Of a stretch of DNA of 64,000 nucleotides, positions 9,703-17,833 are shown one piece after another; position 1 is the stretch's first letter; each line of letters starts with the position of its first letter. The translations under genes were made by a program, and so were the position numbers. Source of the stretch: Nocardia miyunensis NBRC 108239 (lineage in GTDB: Bacteria; Actinomycetota; Actinomycetes; Mycobacteriales; Mycobacteriaceae); assembly GCF_001613065.1 (NCBI RefSeq), contig NZ_BDBQ01000029.1, positions 1 to 64,000 on the forward strand, given 5' to 3'. The notes below the pieces were generated by a model. The model did no database searches. It was not told the origin of the DNA and saw nothing but the letters and a program-made list of their open reading frames with translations.

Positions 9703-9720
9703 CCCCAATACTTCGGGGGT
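9703..9720 (-). terminator. Weak hairpin after the kinase gene
   Basis: CCCCC at 9703-9707 pairs with GGGGG at 9716-9720 over an eight-base loop, 15 bases after the kinase stop and before the ABC ATPase start, both on the minus strand. No T-run follows. It may separate the two units. Confidence 0.3.
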
Positions 9721-9734
9721 ATAACCGAACCGTC

Positions 9735-10949
9735 TCAGCCCAGTGAACCGATGATCGCCAGCACGACCAGCAGAATGATCACCGCGCCCACGATGATGGC
9801 GATGATCAGGCCGGTATTGGATTTGCGCTGCTGCGGCATCGGCGCGGGCTGATATCCGTAGCCGGTCTGCTGCGGGTACGGCGAATTCTGCGGATACATC
9901 TGCTGCTGCGGGTGCGGCGGCGCCGAGCGCACCGGCATCGGCACGGGCGCCGGGCCCATGGTGGGCATGGGTCCGGCATTGAGCATTCCGGGGCCGGTGC
10001 CGTGTGGCGCCACCGGATTGCCCGGGCCGGTGCCGGTGAGGCCCAGCTGCGGGCCGACGGTCTGCATTCCCGGGCCGGTGTACTGCCGCGGCGTCACCGG
10101 AACGCCCGGTGAGCTGGGCGTGGCGAGGGCGCGACGAGCTGCGGCGGCGAATTCCGCACACGAGACGAAACGGTCGTCCGGGCGCTTGGCCATGGCCTTG
10201 GCCAGCACGGCGTCCATCGCCGGCGGGAATCCGGGCCGGATCTTGCTCAGCGGCGGCGCGGGCTCCTGCAGATGTCCGCGGATCACCGCGGCCGGATTCG
10301 ACGCGGCGAACGGCCCGGTGCCGGTGAACAACCAGAACAGGCTGCAAGCCAGGGAGTACTGATCCGCCCGGCCGTCCAGGTTGGCGCCGGTGAGCTGTTC
10401 GGGCGAGGCGTAGGCCAGCGTCGCGGTGAACGTGCCGGTCTGGGTGAGGTGGCCGCCGTCGTCACGCAGCCGGGCGATGCCGAAGTCGGTGAGGTAGACG
10501 CGCTCGCCCTTACCGCCGGTGGAGCGGGCCAGCAGCATGTTCGCGGGCTTGACGTCGCGATGCATCACGCCGTTGCCGTGCGCGTAGTCCAGCGCCTCGG
10601 CGACCTCGCCGATGATCTGCACCGCGCGTTCGGGCGGGAGTTTGGTCGGGTCCACGCTGGCCGCGTCGATGCCGTCGATGTACTGCATCGAGATCCACAG
10701 CTGACCGTCCTCGAGACCGCGGTCGTAGACGGTCACGATATTGGGGTGGTCCAGCTGGGCGACCAGGTCGGCCTCACGCTCGAAGCGGGCGCGGATCTCC
10801 TGATCGGATACCATTTCACGGTTGAGCAGTTTGAGCGCGGTCTTGCGCGGCAGACGCGGGTGTTTGGCCAGATATACCGAACCCATGCCGCCGCGGCCGA
10901 GCAGTTGCTCGACGAGATAACCGGCGAAGACCTCACCGTTGGCCACCAT
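9735..10949 (-). CDS. Transmembrane Ser/Thr protein kinase without an extracellular sensor
   Basis: 404 residues from ATG 10949. The kinase domain fills residues 9-270: Gly-rich loop GRGGMGSVYLA, catalytic Lys40, HRDVKPANM at 130-138, DFG at 155-157, and an activation loop with several threonines (TGTFTATLAYASPE). A Pro/Gly/Gln-rich linker of about 100 residues follows, then one membrane helix at residues 379-400. Only four residues remain after the helix, so unlike PknB or PknD this kinase has no external sensing domain. It would phosphorylate cytoplasmic targets. It is divergent from the endonuclease IV gene. An upstream in-frame extension is possible but lacks kinase-like sequence. Confidence 0.93.
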   Translation of the reverse strand: MVANGEVFAGYLVEQLLGRGGMGSVYLAKHPRLPRKTALKLLNREMVSDQEIRARFEREADLVAQLDHPNIVTVYDRGLEDGQLWISMQYIDGIDAASVDPTKLPPERAVQIIGEVAEALDYAHGNGVMHRDVKPANMLLARSTGGKGERVYLTDFGIARLRDDGGHLTQTGTFTATLAYASPEQLTGANLDGRADQYSLACSLFWLFTGTGPFAASNPAAVIRGHLQEPAPPLSKIRPGFPPAMDAVLAKAMAKRPDDRFVSCAEFAAAARRALATPSSPGVPVTPRQYTGPGMQTVGPQLGLTGTGPGNPVAPHGTGPGMLNAGPMPTMGPAPVPMPVRSAPPHPQQQMYPQNSPYPQQTGYGYQPAPMPQQRKSNTGLIIAIIVGAVIILLVVLAIIGSLG

Positions 10950-11205
10950 GATGTCCGCTCCCACTTCCCGTGCCGCGCACCGGGACCCGCCAGCGCACGG
11001 CCGTGTACCGCATGAACTCCGCCGCCGGTTTCGGGCCGACCACGGGAAACACCGAAACCATAGCAGCCCGGGCGAATCCGCACGCCGCGGTGGCGCGAAG
11101 GCCGCGGGGCCGCATCGCACGGCTGCGATGCGGGTTGATCGCCCCGGAAGAACGGGCGAAAACGGCCGCTGCCGCGCCCCGGCAGAACCTGTCGGTGGGT
11201 ACCGA

Positions 11206-11211
11206 TACGCT
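11206..11211 (+). promoter_or_regulatory. Candidate -10 box, leaderless start of endonuclease IV gene
   Basis: TACGCT fits the actinobacterial TANNNT -10 consensus and lies six bases before ATG 11218. The gene has no Shine-Dalgarno sequence, which suggests that transcription begins at or next to the start codon. Confidence 0.4.
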
Positions 11212-11217
11212 CGACCC

Positions 11218-11988
11218 ATGCGCATTGGAGCACACGTCAGACAAGACAGTGATCCGATCGGCTTCGGCGAGAAACTCGGGGCCGAGGTCATCCAGATGTT
11301 CGTGGTGGATCCGCAGAGCTGGGACAAACCCCAGCCGCATCCGCAGGCCGAGCAGATCAAGGCCAGCCCGATCGATGTGGTGGTGCACTCCTCGTATCAG
11401 ATCAACGTGGCCAGCACCAACAATCGCCTGCGCATGCCCTCGCGGCAGGCGGTGGCGCTACAGGCGCAGGCGGCGGCCGACCTGGGCGCGTTCGGTCTCG
11501 TCGTGCACGGCGGGCACGTGCGCTCGGATGCGGAGATCGAGGCCGGAATCACCAACTGGGGCAAGCTGTTCGAACGTCAGAAGGACAAGGGCGGTTTCGC
11601 TGTGCCCATCCTGATCGAGAACACCGCGGGCGGAAATCACGCCATGGCCCGGTATTTCGACTCCATCGCCAGGCTCTGGGAGGTGGTCGGCGATTTCGGC
11701 GCCGGGTTCTGCCTGGACACCTGTCACGCCTGGGCCGGCGGCGAGGAGCTCGTCGGCGTGGTGGACCGCATCAAGGCCATCACCGGCCGTATCGACCTGG
11801 TCCACCTGAATTCCTCACGCGACGAATTCAATTCGGGCGCCGACCGGCATGCCAACTTCGCCGAGGGCACGATCGACCCGCAACTACTGGCCGAGGTCTG
11901 CCGCACCGCAGGCGCACCGGTGGTCCTGGAAACCCCCGCCGAGGGCGTCGCCGACGACCTGGCCTACCTACGCGAACATCTCGGCTGA
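11218..11988 (+). CDS. nfo: Endonuclease IV (AP endonuclease)
   Basis: 256 residues, a little shorter than E. coli Nfo (285). The fold is the TIM barrel of the endonuclease IV/xylose isomerase-like family. Metal-ligand motifs of family 2 AP endonucleases are visible: [58 protein letters not shown] with its following Asn and Glu region, and VVLETPAEG near the end. The enzyme nicks DNA 5' to abasic sites in base-excision repair. A diverged copy of the last 76 codons or so lies at 13113-13344. Confidence 0.93.
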   Translation: MRIGAHVRQDSDPIGFGEKLGAEVIQMFVVDPQSWDKPQPHPQAEQIKASPIDVVVHSSYQINVASTNNRLRMPSRQAVALQAQAAADLGAFGLVVHGGHVRSDAEIEAGITNWGKLFERQKDKGGFAVPILIENTAGGNHAMARYFDSIARLWEVVGDFGAGFCLDTCHAWAGGEELVGVVDRIKAITGRIDLVHLNSSRDEFNSGADRHANFAEGTIDPQLLAEVCRTAGAPVVLETPAEGVADDLAYLREHLG

Positions 11989-12130
11989 GCCGGGCGGGAA
12001 TGCCGGCTCGGCGCGGGGGATCTGCCCTCCGCAGCGCCACCGTTTCAATCCTGCTGACTGCAAACCTCTTTCGCCGCGCCCGCCGGTGATGTGCTGCTCG
12101 TTGCATCACATATCCGAGCGAAAGGCTCCC

Positions 12131-13060
12131 ATGTCCGTCGATTACGCAGTAGGAACCGATACCGCCGTGCAGGTGGTCAAGCTTGGCGAACACATCGGTG
12201 CACGGATCGAAGGCGTCCGGCTCGGCGGTGATCTGTCCGCGGAGACCGTCGCGGCGATCCGCGCCGCCCTCAACGAGCACAAGGTGATCTTCTTCCAGGG
12301 CCAGGACCATCTGACCGAGGACGGCCAGTACGAGTTCGCACAGCTGCTGGGCACCCCGACCACACCGCATCCCACGATCACCTCCCGCGGGGCGCGAACC
12401 CTGACGATCGACTCCGAGACCGGGCGCGGCGGCGCCTGGCACACCGATGTGACCTTCGTGGACCGCGTGCCCAAGGCCTCGATCCTGCGCGCGGTCACCC
12501 TGCCCAGCTACGGCGGCTCGACCACCTGGGCCTCCACCGTCGCGGCCTACGATTCGCTGCCCGACCCGCTCAAGCGGCTCGCGGAGAGCCTGCGCGCACT
12601 GCACACCAACGCCTACGACTACGCTGGCGATCACGGCAAGGATTCGGACCAATTTCGCCAGGCGTATCGCGACGAATTCGTGTCGACCTACTATGAAACC
12701 GAGCACCCGGTGGTGCGCGTGCACCCCGAGACCGGCGAACGTGCCCTGCTGCTGGGACTTTTCGTGAAGCAGTTCGTCGGCCTGAACGCCTCCGAGTCGC
12801 AGGCGCTGTTCCGGCTGTTCCAGGACCGCGTCACCCGGCTCGAGCACACCACCCGCTGGAACTGGTCGCTCGGCGATGTCGCGATCTGGGACAACCGGGC
12901 CACCCAGCACTACGCCGTCGGCGACTACGACGGCGCCGAGCGCCGCCAGCTGACCCGGATCACCCTCGCCGGCGATATTCCGGTCGGCGTCGACGGCCGG
13001 ACCAGCACGGTGGTCACCGGTAACGCCGAGCACTACTCGATAGTCGAACAAGCCGCCTGA
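12131..13060 (+). CDS. TauD/TfdA-type Fe(II)/2-oxoglutarate dioxygenase, alkyl-sulfatase-like
   Basis: 309 residues from ATG 12131. The iron triad is His104-x-Asp106 (WHTDVTF) and His260 (NRATQHYA), with the 2-oxoglutarate-binding Arg region in RRQLTRITL. The sequence closely recalls Mycobacterium Rv3406 and Pseudomonas AtsK ([53 protein letters not shown]). AtsK and Rv3406 release sulfite from alkyl sulfates by hydroxylating the adjacent carbon. The role here would be sulfur scavenging or detoxification of sulfate esters; the substrate is inferred. A near-identical but frameshifted copy follows at 13487. Confidence 0.92.
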   Translation: MSVDYAVGTDTAVQVVKLGEHIGARIEGVRLGGDLSAETVAAIRAALNEHKVIFFQGQDHLTEDGQYEFAQLLGTPTTPHPTITSRGARTLTIDSETGRGGAWHTDVTFVDRVPKASILRAVTLPSYGGSTTWASTVAAYDSLPDPLKRLAESLRALHTNAYDYAGDHGKDSDQFRQAYRDEFVSTYYETEHPVVRVHPETGERALLLGLFVKQFVGLNASESQALFRLFQDRVTRLEHTTRWNWSLGDVAIWDNRATQHYAVGDYDGAERRQLTRITLAGDIPVGVDGRTSTVVTGNAEHYSIVEQAA

Positions 13061-13076
13061 TCGCTCGCCGCCGGAG

Positions 13077-13110
13077 GTCACAGCCACGAATTCCACTCCG
13101 GAACTGTGAC
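13077..13110 (+). terminator. Hairpin after dioxygenase copy A
   Basis: GTCACAG (13077-13083) pairs perfectly with CTGTGAC (13104-13110); TTT follows. It starts 17 bases after the stop codon. The second copy keeps the hairpin with a compensatory base-pair change, which supports a functional RNA structure, probably a terminator. Confidence 0.6.
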
Positions 13111-13112
13111 TT

Positions 13113-13344
13113 TCGGCGTGGATCGGATCAAGGCACCACCGGCCGCATAGATCTGGTTCATCTGAATTTCGCCCGCGACGAGTTCGATTCGGGCGCGGAT
13201 CGGCACGCGAATTTCGCCGAGGGCACCATCGATCCGGAACTGCTGGCAGAGGTCTGCCGCACCGCTGGTGCGCCGGTGGTTCTGGAGACCCCCGCCGAGG
13301 GCGTCGCCGAAGATCTGGCGTACCTGCGCGAACATCTCGGCTGA
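13113..13344 (+). pseudogene. 3' remnant of a second endonuclease IV gene
   Basis: Translating toward TGA 13342-13344 gives [15 protein letters not shown] and then about 50 residues that match the C-terminus of the gene at 11218, ending AYLREHLG. About the last 76 codons are represented. Upstream of GRID the copy has a three-base and a one-base gap relative to the intact gene and no start codon. Most differences in the open part fall at third codon positions. The piece is a non-coding leftover at the left end of duplication copy B. Confidence 0.85.
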
Positions 13345-13486
13345 GCCCGGCTCGACATCGCCTGTGCCCGGGTCGAATTCGGCCCGGCCGGACCAGCGTT
13401 TGGATCCCCCTGACCGCAAATCTGGTTCATCCCACTCGCCGGTGATGTGCTGCTCGTGCATCACAGATCCGAGCGAAAGGCCCCTC

Positions 13487-14415
13487 ATGTCCGTCGATCA
13501 GGTAGTAGAAACCGACACCGCCGTGCAGGTCGTGAAGCTCGGCACCCACATCGGCGCGCGTATCGAAGGCGTCCGGCTCGGCGGTGATCTGTCCGCGCCG
13601 GCCGTCGAGGCGATCCGGGCGGCGCTCAACGAGCACAAGGTGATCTTCTTCCGCGGTCAGGACCACCTCACCGAGGACGGCCAGTACGCCTTCGCGGAAC
13701 TGCTGGGCAGCCCGACCACACCGCACCCCACGGTCACCTCGCGCGGCGTCCGCTCGCTGGCCATCGACTCCGAGACCGGGCGGGCCAACAGCTGGCACAC
13801 CGACGTGACCTTCGTGGACCGCGTGCCCAAGGCCTCGATCCTGCGCGCGGTCACCCTGCCAGCTACGGCGGCTCGACCACCTGGGCCTCCACCGTCGCGG
13901 CCTACGATTCGCTGCCCGACCCGCTCAAGCGGCTCGCGGAGAGCCTGCGCGCACTGCACACCAACACCTACGACTACGCCGCCGGTCACGGCAAGGAGTC
14001 GGACCCGAAGTACCAGTCGTACCGTGACGAGTTCGTCTCGACCTACTACGAGACCGAGCACCCGGTGGTGCGCGTACATCCCGAAACCGGCGAACGCGCG
14101 CTGCTGCTGGGCCATTTCGTGAAGCAGTTCGTCGGCCTGAACAGCTCGGAATCCCAGGCGCTGTTCCGGCTGTTCCAGGACCGCGTCACCCGGCTCGAGC
14201 ACACCACCCGGTGGAACTGGTCCCTCGGCGATGTCGCGATCTGGGACAACCGCGCCACCCAGCACTACGCCATCGACGATTTCGACGGCGCCCAGCACCG
14301 CAAGCTCACCCGCATCACCCTCGCGGGTGACATCCCGGTCGGCGTCGACGGCCGGACCAGCACGGTGATCGCCGGTAACGCCGAGCACTACTCGGTGGTC
14401 GAACAGGCCGCCTGA
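13487..14415 (+). pseudogene. Second alkyl-sulfatase-type dioxygenase copy, frameshifted
   Basis: The copy is 929 bases against 930 in the intact gene. Around 13860 it reads CTGCCAGCTAC where the intact gene has CTGCCCAGCTAC, so one C is missing. From ATG 13487 the correct frame runs for about 124 codons and then goes out of frame to a stop at 14122. The original frame resumes and ends at TGA 14413-14415, closing with the same residues as copy A. The iron-binding WHTDVTF and TQHYA motifs are both still encoded. Either the gene has recently died or a base was lost in sequencing; programmed frameshifting is unlikely because no slippery site is evident. Confidence 0.85.
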
Positions 14416-14434
14416 TCGCTCGGTACGGCCGGAG

Positions 14435-14468
14435 GTCGCAGCCGCGAATTCCACTCGGCAGCTGCGAC
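14435..14468 (+). terminator. Hairpin after dioxygenase copy B
   Basis: GTCGCAGC (14435-14442) pairs with GCTGCGAC (14461-14468). Relative to copy A, an A-T pair in the stem has become G-C on both arms while the loop GCGAATTCCACTC is almost unchanged. Confidence 0.6.
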
Positions 14469-14475
14469 TTTCGGC

Positions 14476-14784
14476 CAAATCCGGGTCCGCTCGGTACTCT
14501 GTGGGCACAAATCACAGCGGCGGGGCGGAGTCCCTGCGCGGCACGCCACCCGGCAGCGCGGACAGCTACCGCACGGACGACCGCGACCATTCGGTTGCGA
14601 CCGATCCGGCCACGAACACAGGGCACCACCGGGCGAGCAAACCCACGCGCTCCCTCGCCCGGCATCACTTCCGGAACCGGTCGGGCCATCTGCTCCCGCA
14701 CCACCCGGGCCTGCGGCGCGGCCACTACCCCACACCGGAGGTCGGGACTGTGGTGCTCACCCCGCGACTGGTTGAATCGATCGC
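14476..14784 (+). other. Intergenic region with no recognised feature
   Basis: About 310 bases between the duplication and the CoA-transferase gene. Short open frames here have no ribosome-binding site and no codon-position bias that I trust. It presumably holds the CoA-transferase promoter, but no clear -10/-35 pair was seen. Confidence 0.5.
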
Positions 14785-15996
14785 ATGGAGATTCGGCCGC
14801 TGGACGGAGTGCGGGTACTGGAGCTGGGCAATTACATCGCGGCACCGACCGCGGGACGGATTCTCGGGGACTTCGGGGCCGAGGTGATCAAGGTCGAGCG
14901 GCCGAAAACCGGTGACGAACTGCGTAATTGGCGGTTGTACGGCGGGGACACCTCGATGTTGTACCGGACGGTGAATCGGAACAAGAAGTCCATCACGCTG
15001 GATCTGCGGTCCGAGGCGGGCCGGGCGATCGTGCTGGATCTGGTCTCCCGGTCCGATGTGCTACTGGAGAATTTCCGGCCGGGCATGCTGGAGAAGTGGG
15101 GGCTGGGCCCGGAGGAATTGAACGCGGCCAATCCGGATCTGATCCTCACCCGGATCTCGGCCTACGGTCAGACCGGGCCGCTGTCCCAGCGGCCCGGATT
15201 CGCGGCGGTGGCCGAGGCGGTGGGCGGCCTGCGCGAGTTGGTCGGCGACCCGGACCGGCCGCCGGTGCGGGTGGGCGTGTCCATCGGCGATTCGATCGCC
15301 GGGATCTACGCCGCCTTCGGCACCGTGATGGCGCTGTTCCAGCGGGAGCGGTCCAGCGAGTCGATTCCGTTGCCGCACCGCATGATCGACGTCGCGTTGA
15401 ACGAGTCGATCCTGTCTGTGATGGAATCGCTGGTACCCGACTACTACGCCTACGGCATCGCCCGAGAACGGGTCGGCGGCCGGATGGAGGGCATCGCCCC
15501 CAGTAACGCCTACCCCTGCTCGGACGGGTTCAGCATCATCATCGGCGGTAACGGCGATGCCATCTTCCAGCGTTATATGCAGGTCATCGAGCGGCCCGAT
15601 CTGGCCGCCGATCCGGAACTGGCCGACAACGCCGGTCGCTGGAAACACCGCGAACGCCTCGACGCCGCCATCGCCGAGTGGACGCGCGCCCGCACTCGCG
15701 ACGAGGCGCTGTCGATTCTGGAGACCGCGGGCATCCCGTCCGGCCCGATCTACACCGCGGCCGATATCACCACCGACGCACAATACCTGTCGCGCAACAT
15801 GATTCAGCACTTCCCGGTGGACGTCGGCGAATCCGAGCCGAAGCAGGTGGGCTTTCCGGGCATCGTGCCGGTGATCGGCGAGACATCCCTGCCCATCCGC
15901 AACGTCGGCCCGGATCTGGGCGAGCACACCCAAGAGGTGCTCTCCGGGCTGCTCGGCATGTCGGACGAGCAGGTCCGCGCTCTGGAGGTGGACTGA
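14785..15996 (+). CDS. CaiB/BaiF (family III) CoA-transferase
   Basis: 403 residues, normal for the family. It opens PLDGVRVLELGNYIAAPTAGRILGDFGAEVIKVE, the standard family III start, and has NRNKKSITLDL, LLENFRPGMLEKWGLG and RISAYGQTGP in order. The candidate catalytic aspartate is Asp202 in MIDVALNES. Family III enzymes transfer CoA between a thioester and a free acid. The stop overlaps the start of the HMG-CoA-lyase-like gene (TGATG), so both act in one pathway. A likely model is activation of a 3-hydroxy-3-methylglutarate-like or citramalate-like acid, from succinyl-CoA or another donor, followed by cleavage; this is inference. Confidence 0.9.
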   Translation: MEIRPLDGVRVLELGNYIAAPTAGRILGDFGAEVIKVERPKTGDELRNWRLYGGDTSMLYRTVNRNKKSITLDLRSEAGRAIVLDLVSRSDVLLENFRPGMLEKWGLGPEELNAANPDLILTRISAYGQTGPLSQRPGFAAVAEAVGGLRELVGDPDRPPVRVGVSIGDSIAGIYAAFGTVMALFQRERSSESIPLPHRMIDVALNESILSVMESLVPDYYAYGIARERVGGRMEGIAPSNAYPCSDGFSIIIGGNGDAIFQRYMQVIERPDLAADPELADNAGRWKHRERLDAAIAEWTRARTRDEALSILETAGIPSGPIYTAADITTDAQYLSRNMIQHFPVDVGESEPKQVGFPGIVPVIGETSLPIRNVGPDLGEHTQEVLSGLLGMSDEQVRALEVD

Positions 15997-16907
15997 TGCT
16001 GCGCGATGTCACCCTGCGCGACGGCCTGCAACTGACCGGCAAGGTGCTGCCCACCGACCGCAAGGCCGAACTCGTGCGCACCCTGCTCGGACTGGGCGTG
16101 CCGACGCTGGAGATCGGTTCGATGGCCCGCCCGGTTCTGGTGCCGCCGATGGCCAACACCATGGATCTGATCGCCGCCCTGGAACCCGAAGAGCTGCAAC
16201 ATTGTTGGGTGTGGGTGGCCACGCCGCGACACGTGCGCCGGGCCGCCGAAGCCGGTGTGCGCAATTTCCAGTACTGCTTCTCGGCATCCGACGCGCACAA
16301 CAAGGCCAATATCGGCCGTACCACGCAGGAGAGCCTGGCGGCCATGCCCGAGGCGATCGCCCTGGCACACGAGGCCGGTGGATCGATTCAGCTGTGCCTG
16401 GCAACGGCGTTCACCTGCCCCTTCGACGGTCCGGTGGATCCGCGCCGAGTGCTGGACATCGCGAACGATCCTCGCGCGGAGGGCGCGACCGATATCGTCA
16501 TCGCCGACACGCTCGGCCAGGCGTATCCGCAGCAGGTGAGCGATCTGATCGCCGCCGTGCGCACCCGGACTCCCGAGCGCCGCATCATCTTTCACGGCCA
16601 CGACACCTGGGGTATGGGGGTGGCGAACTCACTCGCCGCACTCGATGCCGGCGCCACCATGGTGGACGGTTCGCTCGGCGGACTGGGCGGCTGCCCGTTC
16701 GCCCCGGGCGCGAGCGGCAACACCTCGAGCGAGGATCTGCTGTTCGCCACCCGCCCGGACTGGTTCACCCCGGATACACTGGCCACCCTGGTCGGCCTGT
16801 CCCGCGATCTGCTCGGCGATCTCGGCGAACCGAATCGCTCCCGCACCGCCGAGGGTGCGAGATCCAAGGCCGAAGCCTTCGAATGGGTTGTGCGCGAGGA
16901 GAACTGA
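15996..16907 (+). CDS. HMG-CoA lyase-like (DRE-TIM) lyase
   Basis: 303 residues. It starts MLRDVTLRDGLQ, the DRE-TIM barrel metal and base region, and has the metal-binding pair in FHGHDTWGMG. The glycine-rich loop with catalytic Cys is GGLGGCPFAPGASGN, the HMG-CoA lyase active-site signature. The enzyme class cleaves a 3-hydroxyacyl-CoA to acetyl-CoA or a similar thioester plus a keto acid. Translation is coupled to the CoA-transferase. Related enzymes include citramalyl-CoA-type lyases, so HMG-CoA is the likely but unproven substrate. The pair could serve leucine, isoprenoid or itaconate-type catabolism. Confidence 0.88.
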   Translation: MLRDVTLRDGLQLTGKVLPTDRKAELVRTLLGLGVPTLEIGSMARPVLVPPMANTMDLIAALEPEELQHCWVWVATPRHVRRAAEAGVRNFQYCFSASDAHNKANIGRTTQESLAAMPEAIALAHEAGGSIQLCLATAFTCPFDGPVDPRRVLDIANDPRAEGATDIVIADTLGQAYPQQVSDLIAAVRTRTPERRIIFHGHDTWGMGVANSLAALDAGATMVDGSLGGLGGCPFAPGASGNTSSEDLLFATRPDWFTPDTLATLVGLSRDLLGDLGEPNRSRTAEGARSKAEAFEWVVREEN

Positions 16908-17029
16908 ACGGTCGGCGACGCATACATCAGGTTTGCTCCGCGGGAACCTTCTGCCCGAGTTCGATCCTTCGAAGGCATTCCACAACGGATGGACGGCCCT
17001 GCACCCGGGCGATTCCCCCTGCGGACTGC

Positions 17030-17755
17030 TCACTCCGGTAGCCCGAGCCGGATGGTCAGGCCGTCGAGGATGCAGGCGAGGGTCCATTCGACCGGTTCGG
17101 CGGGGCCCGCGCCGGTGCGGCCCTGGAACCAGCGGGCGAAGGCCGGGTAGTTGCCCTCGGCGAGGATGGGTTCCACGAAGGGGCGGGCGGCGGCGGCCAG
17201 CTGGTCGTCGGTGTGCAGGCCGACGCGCATGCGCATGCGTCGCTCGTGCGCCAATTGCAGTGCCGCGCCGAAGAGATGGCCGTCCACCGCGCCGGTGATC
17301 AGCGACAGCTCGTCGGCGGTGCGGCCCAGGGTCTCCAGCATGGCGAACCGGAAATCGAAGTAGCGCAGCGCATTCGGCCCCAGCGGCGGGCGGGTGTGCA
17401 CGAGCTCGCCGAACCAGAGGTGGCGCAGCAGTACTGCCCAGGTGTCCCGCGCGAGGCTTTCCAGGCCCGAACGCCAGTGTGCCGCAGGCTCGTCGGGCAG
17501 CGGTATCTCACCGTAGACGGCGTCGATCATCAGATCCACCAGACCGTCCTTGCTGCCGACGTAGCGATACAGCGACATCGGCGTCGACGCGCCCACGGCC
17601 GCGGCGACGCGCCGCATGGTCAGCGCCGGGGCGCCCTCGGCGTCGGCGATCGTCAGGGCCGCGCGCAGGATGCCCGCCCGGCTCAGGCTGGTCGTGGGCC
17701 GTCCGGGCGGTTCGGGCAGGGTCCAGATCAGCGGGCCCGGAGCCTCCTCGGCCAT
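17030..17755 (-). CDS. TetR family regulator
   Basis: 241 residues from ATG 17755, which has GAGGAGG just upstream. The N-terminal helix-turn-helix is clear (LSRAGILRAALTIADAEGAPALTMRRVAAAVGASTPMSLYRYVGSK), followed by a helical ligand-binding domain. It is divergent from the flavin hydroxylase at 17816. The 61-base gap holds one strong inverted repeat over the hydroxylase start, so the protein most likely represses that gene, and perhaps itself, until an aromatic-type ligand binds. Confidence 0.9.
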   Translation of the reverse strand: MAEEAPGPLIWTLPEPPGRPTTSLSRAGILRAALTIADAEGAPALTMRRVAAAVGASTPMSLYRYVGSKDGLVDLMIDAVYGEIPLPDEPAAHWRSGLESLARDTWAVLLRHLWFGELVHTRPPLGPNALRYFDFRFAMLETLGRTADELSLITGAVDGHLFGAALQLAHERRMRMRVGLHTDDQLAAAARPFVEPILAEGNYPAFARWFQGRTGAGPAEPVEWTLACILDGLTIRLGLPE

Positions 17756-17800
17756 TGCACCTCCTCGAAAATCCGTCCCTTGCCGGGCATTCAACCATTG

Positions 17801-17833
17801 GTGTACAACGTACATATGATGTACGACGTACAC
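17801..17833. promoter_or_regulatory. Probable TetR operator overlapping the hydroxylase start codon
   Basis: GTGTACAACGTACAT (17801-17815) and ATGTACGACGTACAC (17819-17833) form a 15-base inverted repeat with two mismatched positions around a three-base centre. The centre and right arm contain both candidate ATG codons of the hydroxylase. No Shine-Dalgarno sequence is present, so the transcript may be leaderless or nearly so. Confidence 0.7.

Larger units (their letters stand above)
11753..13117 (+). repeat. Tandem duplication, copy A
   Basis: This segment covers the 3' part of the endonuclease IV gene, the spacer, the whole dioxygenase gene and the following hairpin. It aligns colinearly with 13113-14475. 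TCGGCGTGG occurs at the left border (11753-11761) and at the junction between the copies (13113-13121), so the junction may have formed through this short match. Confidence 0.85.
13113..14475 (+). repeat. Tandem duplication, copy B
   Basis: Second copy of 11753-13117, carrying the endonuclease IV remnant, the spacer with the same ribosome-binding region (CCGAGCGAAAGGC), the frameshifted dioxygenase and the trailing hairpin. Similarity stops after TTTCGGC at 14469-14475. Confidence 0.85.

Noticed and set aside
13487..14415. Programmed frameshift in the second dioxygenase
   Set aside because: There is no slippery heptamer or downstream pseudoknot, and an intact copy without the shift lies next to it.
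14501..14887. Open frames before the CoA-transferase gene
   Set aside because: No ribosome-binding site or recognisable protein features, and they run into the CoA-transferase gene out of frame.
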